Positions 4,841 through 7,084 of a DNA stretch of 7,084 nucleotides are shown here, one piece after another; position 1 is the stretch's first letter; every line of letters starts with the position of its first letter. The stretch is from the NCBI GenBank assembly GCA_009923125.1, contig RFUD01000118.1, forward strand, positions 1-7,084, in the 5' to 3' direction. This DNA comes from Planctomycetia bacterium (lineage in GTDB: Bacteria; Planctomycetota; Planctomycetia; Pirellulales; UBA1268). The notes below the pieces were generated by a model, which ran no database searches, was not told where the DNA came from, and saw only the letters and a list, made by a program, of their open reading frames with translations. Position numbers and translations under genes: made by a program.

Positions 4841-6916
4841 ATGTCCGCCCCGTCCGCCGCCGCGCCGCGCGCCCCCCACGCCACCGACCTCGATCGTCTC
4901 GCGATCGACACGATCCGCACGCTCTCGATGGACGCGGTCGAAGCCGCCAAGAGCGGTCACCCCGGCACGCCGATGGCGCTGGCCCCGGTCGCGTTCACGA
5001 TCTGGAAGGAGTTTCTGCGCTACGATCCGGCCAATCCCGCGTGGCCCAACCGCGACCGCTTCGTGCTCTCCTGCGGCCACGCGTCGATGCTCCTTTATTC
5101 CCTGATCCATCTGGCCGGCATCAAGCGCGGGGGCTCGGCCGACGCCGCCCGCGACGTGCCCGCCGTGTCGCTCGACGAGATCAGGAAGTTTCGCCAGTTG
5201 GACAGCGTGTGCGCCGGACACCCCGAGCACCACATGACCTCGGGCATCGAGACCACGACCGGCCCACTCGGCCAGGGCTGCGGCAACTCCGTCGGCATGG
5301 CCATGGCCTCGAAATGGCTCGCCGCCCACTACAACCGCCCCGGCCACGAGGTCTTCGACTACGACACCTACGTGCTCTGCAGCGACGGCGACCTGATGGA
5401 GGGCGTGGCCGCCGAGGCCGCCTCGATCGCCGGGCATCTCGGGCTCTCGAACCTGTGCTGGGTGTACGACGACAACTCGATCACGATCGAGGGGGAGACG
5501 CACCTGGCCTTCACGGAAAACGTCGGCCAGCGGTTCGAAGGACTCGGCTGGCGGGTGGAGCACGTCGCCGACGCGAATGACGCCGCCGCACTCCGCAAAG
5601 CGCTGCAGGCGTTCAAGGCCGAGCACAAGAAGCCTACGCTGATCGTGGTGAAGAGCGTGATCGGCTACGGAGCGCCGAAGAAGGCGGGCTCGCATGAGGC
5701 GCACGGTGCGCCGCTGGGCCCCGACGAGATCAAGGGGGCAAAGACAGCTTACGGCTGGCCGGCCGACGCGGCGTTTCTCGTGCCGCAGGAAGTGCCGGAG
5801 CACTTCGCGAAGACGTTCGGCGCCCGCGGCAAGCAGGCGCACGAGGCCTGGCAGAAGACCGTGGCCGACTACGCGAAGGCGCAGGCGCAACTCGGCCGCG
5901 AACTCCACGACTTCCTCGACGGCCGGCTGCCGACGGGCTGGGACGCCGCGATCCCCACGTTCCCCGCCGATGCCAAGGGACTCGCCAGCCGCGTCTCGTC
6001 GGGCAAGGTCCTGCAGGCATTGAGTGCGGCCGTCCCGTGGTTCCTCGGTGGCTCGGCCGACCTCGCCCCCTCGACGATGACGCTCATCCAGGCCGAGAAG
6101 AGTTTCGAACCGGGCTCCTACGGCGGCCGCAACTTCCACTTCGGGATCCGTGAGCATGGCATGGCGTCGGCCTGCAATGGCATGGCCCTCTCGGGTCTGC
6201 GGCCGTACTGCGCCACCTTCTTCGTGTTCTTCGACTACCTGAAGCCCGCCCTGCGACTCTCGGCACTCGGCAACCTGGGCGTGATCTACGTGCTCACGCA
6301 CGACTCGATCGGCCTCGGTGAGGACGGCCCCACCCACCAGCCGATCGAGCAGCTCGCCAGCGCCCGAGCCGTGCCGGGCCTCTCGGTGTTTCGCCCCGGC
6401 GACGCCAACGAGGTGGCCGAGACCTACCGCGTGGTCATGCAGCGGCCCGACCGTCCGGCCGTGATCGTGCTCTCCCGGCAAAACCTCCCGACGCTCGATC
6501 GCACGAATCTCGGCGCCGCCGCGGGCACCGCGAAGGGCGCCTACATCCTGAAGGACGCCCCGAACGGCAAGCCGTCCTGCATCCTGATCGGCACCGGCAG
6601 CGAGGTGCAGCTGTGCCTCGACGCCGCGGAAAAACTCGCCGAGTCGGCCATCCACGCCCGCGTCGTGAGCATGCCGTCGTGGGACCTGTTCGCCGAGCAG
6701 GACGCCGCCTACCAGGAGAGCGTGCTCCCCGCCTCGGTCACGGCCCGCGTGGCCTGCGAGGCTGCCTGTGGCTTCGGCTGGGAAAAGTGGATCGGCCCGC
6801 GCGGGAAGTTCGTGGGGATGACGTCGTTCGGCGCCTCGGGCCCGGCCCCGGCACTGTACAAGCACTTTGGCATCACGGCCGACGCCGTGGCCGCCGCGGC
6901 GAAGTCGCTGCTGTAG
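4841..6916 (+). CDS. tkt: Transketolase
   Basis: The product is 691 residues, a full-length family member. The start is the ATG at 4841, with GGAG 11 nt upstream and a promoter just before it. Transketolase moves two-carbon ketol units between sugar phosphates in the cytoplasm. It uses thiamine diphosphate and a divalent metal, and links the pentose phosphate pathway with glycolysis or a Calvin-type cycle. All three domains are present. In the N-terminal pyrophosphate-binding domain, SGHPG has H40, CGHASMLLY has H80, SDGDLMEG spans 181-188 and YDDN ends at N212. GSHEAHGAPLG carries H285 and H288. In the pyrimidine-binding domain, GGSADLAPS has D407, FGIREHG has the cofactor-activating glutamate E438, and HDSIGLGEDGPTHQP has H487 and H499. 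The C-terminal domain (from about residue 585, LIGTGSEVQ) is intact. The metal motif starts SDGD instead of the common GDGD or GDGC; this variation is also known in active members. The gene stands alone here, divergent from the coiled-coil gene. Confidence 0.97.
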   Translation: MSAPSAAAPRAPHATDLDRLAIDTIRTLSMDAVEAAKSGHPGTPMALAPVAFTIWKEFLRYDPANPAWPNRDRFVLSCGHASMLLYSLIHLAGIKRGGSADAARDVPAVSLDEIRKFRQLDSVCAGHPEHHMTSGIETTTGPLGQGCGNSVGMAMASKWLAAHYNRPGHEVFDYDTYVLCSDGDLMEGVAAEAASIAGHLGLSNLCWVYDDNSITIEGETHLAFTENVGQRFEGLGWRVEHVADANDAAALRKALQAFKAEHKKPTLIVVKSVIGYGAPKKAGSHEAHGAPLGPDEIKGAKTAYGWPADAAFLVPQEVPEHFAKTFGARGKQAHEAWQKTVADYAKAQAQLGRELHDFLDGRLPTGWDAAIPTFPADAKGLASRVSSGKVLQALSAAVPWFLGGSADLAPSTMTLIQAEKSFEPGSYGGRNFHFGIREHGMASACNGMALSGLRPYCATFFVFFDYLKPALRLSALGNLGVIYVLTHDSIGLGEDGPTHQPIEQLASARAVPGLSVFRPGDANEVAETYRVVMQRPDRPAVIVLSRQNLPTLDRTNLGAAAGTAKGAYILKDAPNGKPSCILIGTGSEVQLCLDAAEKLAESAIHARVVSMPSWDLFAEQDAAYQESVLPASVTARVACEAACGFGWEKWIGPRGKFVGMTSFGASGPAPALYKHFGITADAVAAAAKSLL

Positions 6917-6955
6917 ACGCTTGTTGACCGCGCCGGCTTCGGGCTCCCAATGTGG

Positions 6956-6974
6956 GGCAAGCGTCCCGCTTGCC
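6956..6974. repeat. Short palindromic intergenic element GGCAAGCG-TCC-CGCTTGCC
   Basis: GGCAAGCG (6956-6963) and CGCTTGCC (6967-6974) are perfect 8-bp arms around a 3-nt spacer, starting 40 nt after the transketolase stop. The surrounding TGTGGGGCAAGCGTCCCGC resembles short palindromes that I recall as dispersed in planctomycete intergenic DNA; that recollection is not verified here. It could fold in RNA as a hairpin after the gene. No T-run follows, so it is not a classical intrinsic terminator. Confidence 0.55.
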
Positions 6975-7052
6975 AAGTGCGGCCAGACGGCAAGGCAGCA
7001 GATAACCGCCCGCAATCGGAGCCGGCGGTAGGCATGCTCGACTCCGGTCGTG

Positions 7053-7081
7053 TTGAGAGTACAGGACTCGTGGGTTTTGAT
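7053..7081 (+). promoter_or_regulatory. Weak promoter candidate at window edge
   Basis: TTGAGA (7053-7058) and TTTGAT (7076-7081) are separated by 17 bp and match the sigma-70 consensus at 5 of 6 and 4 of 6 positions. The gene it would serve is outside the window, so the call has no support from context. Confidence 0.25.
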
Positions 7082-7084
7082 CAG

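Larger units (their letters stand above)
6917..7084. other. Non-coding tail after transketolase
   Basis: These 168 bases hold no supported gene. They contain the palindrome at 6956-6974, a second GGCAAG copy at 6989-6994, a weak 6-bp inverted repeat (ACCGCC 7005-7010 with GGCGGT 7024-7029) and a weak promoter candidate at the edge. The next gene presumably starts beyond the window. Confidence 0.6.

Noticed and set aside
4577..7015. An 812-residue open frame on the - strand across transketolase
   Set aside because: It is a shadow of the transketolase codon pattern. The product shows no domain, and the frame runs through the divergent promoter region.

Overview
The window is a GC-rich bacterial chromosome segment. 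It most likely comes from a member of the Planctomycetota, possibly a Pirellulales-like lineage. This assignment is an inference. It rests on the high GC content, the sugar-phosphate isomerase of a type common in that phylum, the exported sialidase-like protein with a twin-arginine leader, the DUF1570-like exported zinc metallopeptidase, and a GGCAAGCG/CGCTTGCC palindrome in the last intergenic gap. There are no rRNA or tRNA genes, CRISPR arrays, insertion sequences or phage genes, and I see no sign of a mobile island.

Left part (1-3670, + strand): three genes point the same way and probably form one transcription unit. First is the 3' end of a xylose-isomerase-like TIM-barrel sugar-phosphate isomerase/epimerase. 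After a 56-bp gap comes a BNR/Asp-box sialidase-superfamily protein with a Tat-type leader. Its stop codon overlaps the start of the third gene in an ATGA junction. The third gene encodes a 685-residue protein with an N-terminal multi-helix membrane domain and a C-terminal HExxH gluzincin-type domain. A signal-peptide-like helix in its middle suggests that two formerly separate genes were joined.

Middle (3671-4840): a - strand gene converges on the operon. It encodes a protein with a helical N-terminus, six 14-residue coiled-coil repeats and a degenerate PD-(D/E)XK-like C-terminal domain. Upstream of it lies a 260-bp divergent control region with two oppositely oriented sigma-70-type promoters. 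Both have the same TACACT -10 box. A perfect 14-bp palindrome sits 3 bp upstream of the - strand promoter.

Right part (4841-7084): a complete transketolase gene, with all expected thiamine-diphosphate and catalytic motifs, is followed by a 168-bp tail. The tail holds the palindrome and a weak promoter candidate at the very edge.

Functionally, the left operon looks like carbohydrate and cell-surface handling: one isomerase/epimerase and two exported proteins. Transketolase is central carbon metabolism under its own promoter. The coiled-coil protein is of unknown function. Most of the window is ordinary housekeeping or hypothetical content. The best leads are the membrane-peptidase fusion, the matched divergent promoters and the 42-bp coding tandem repeat.
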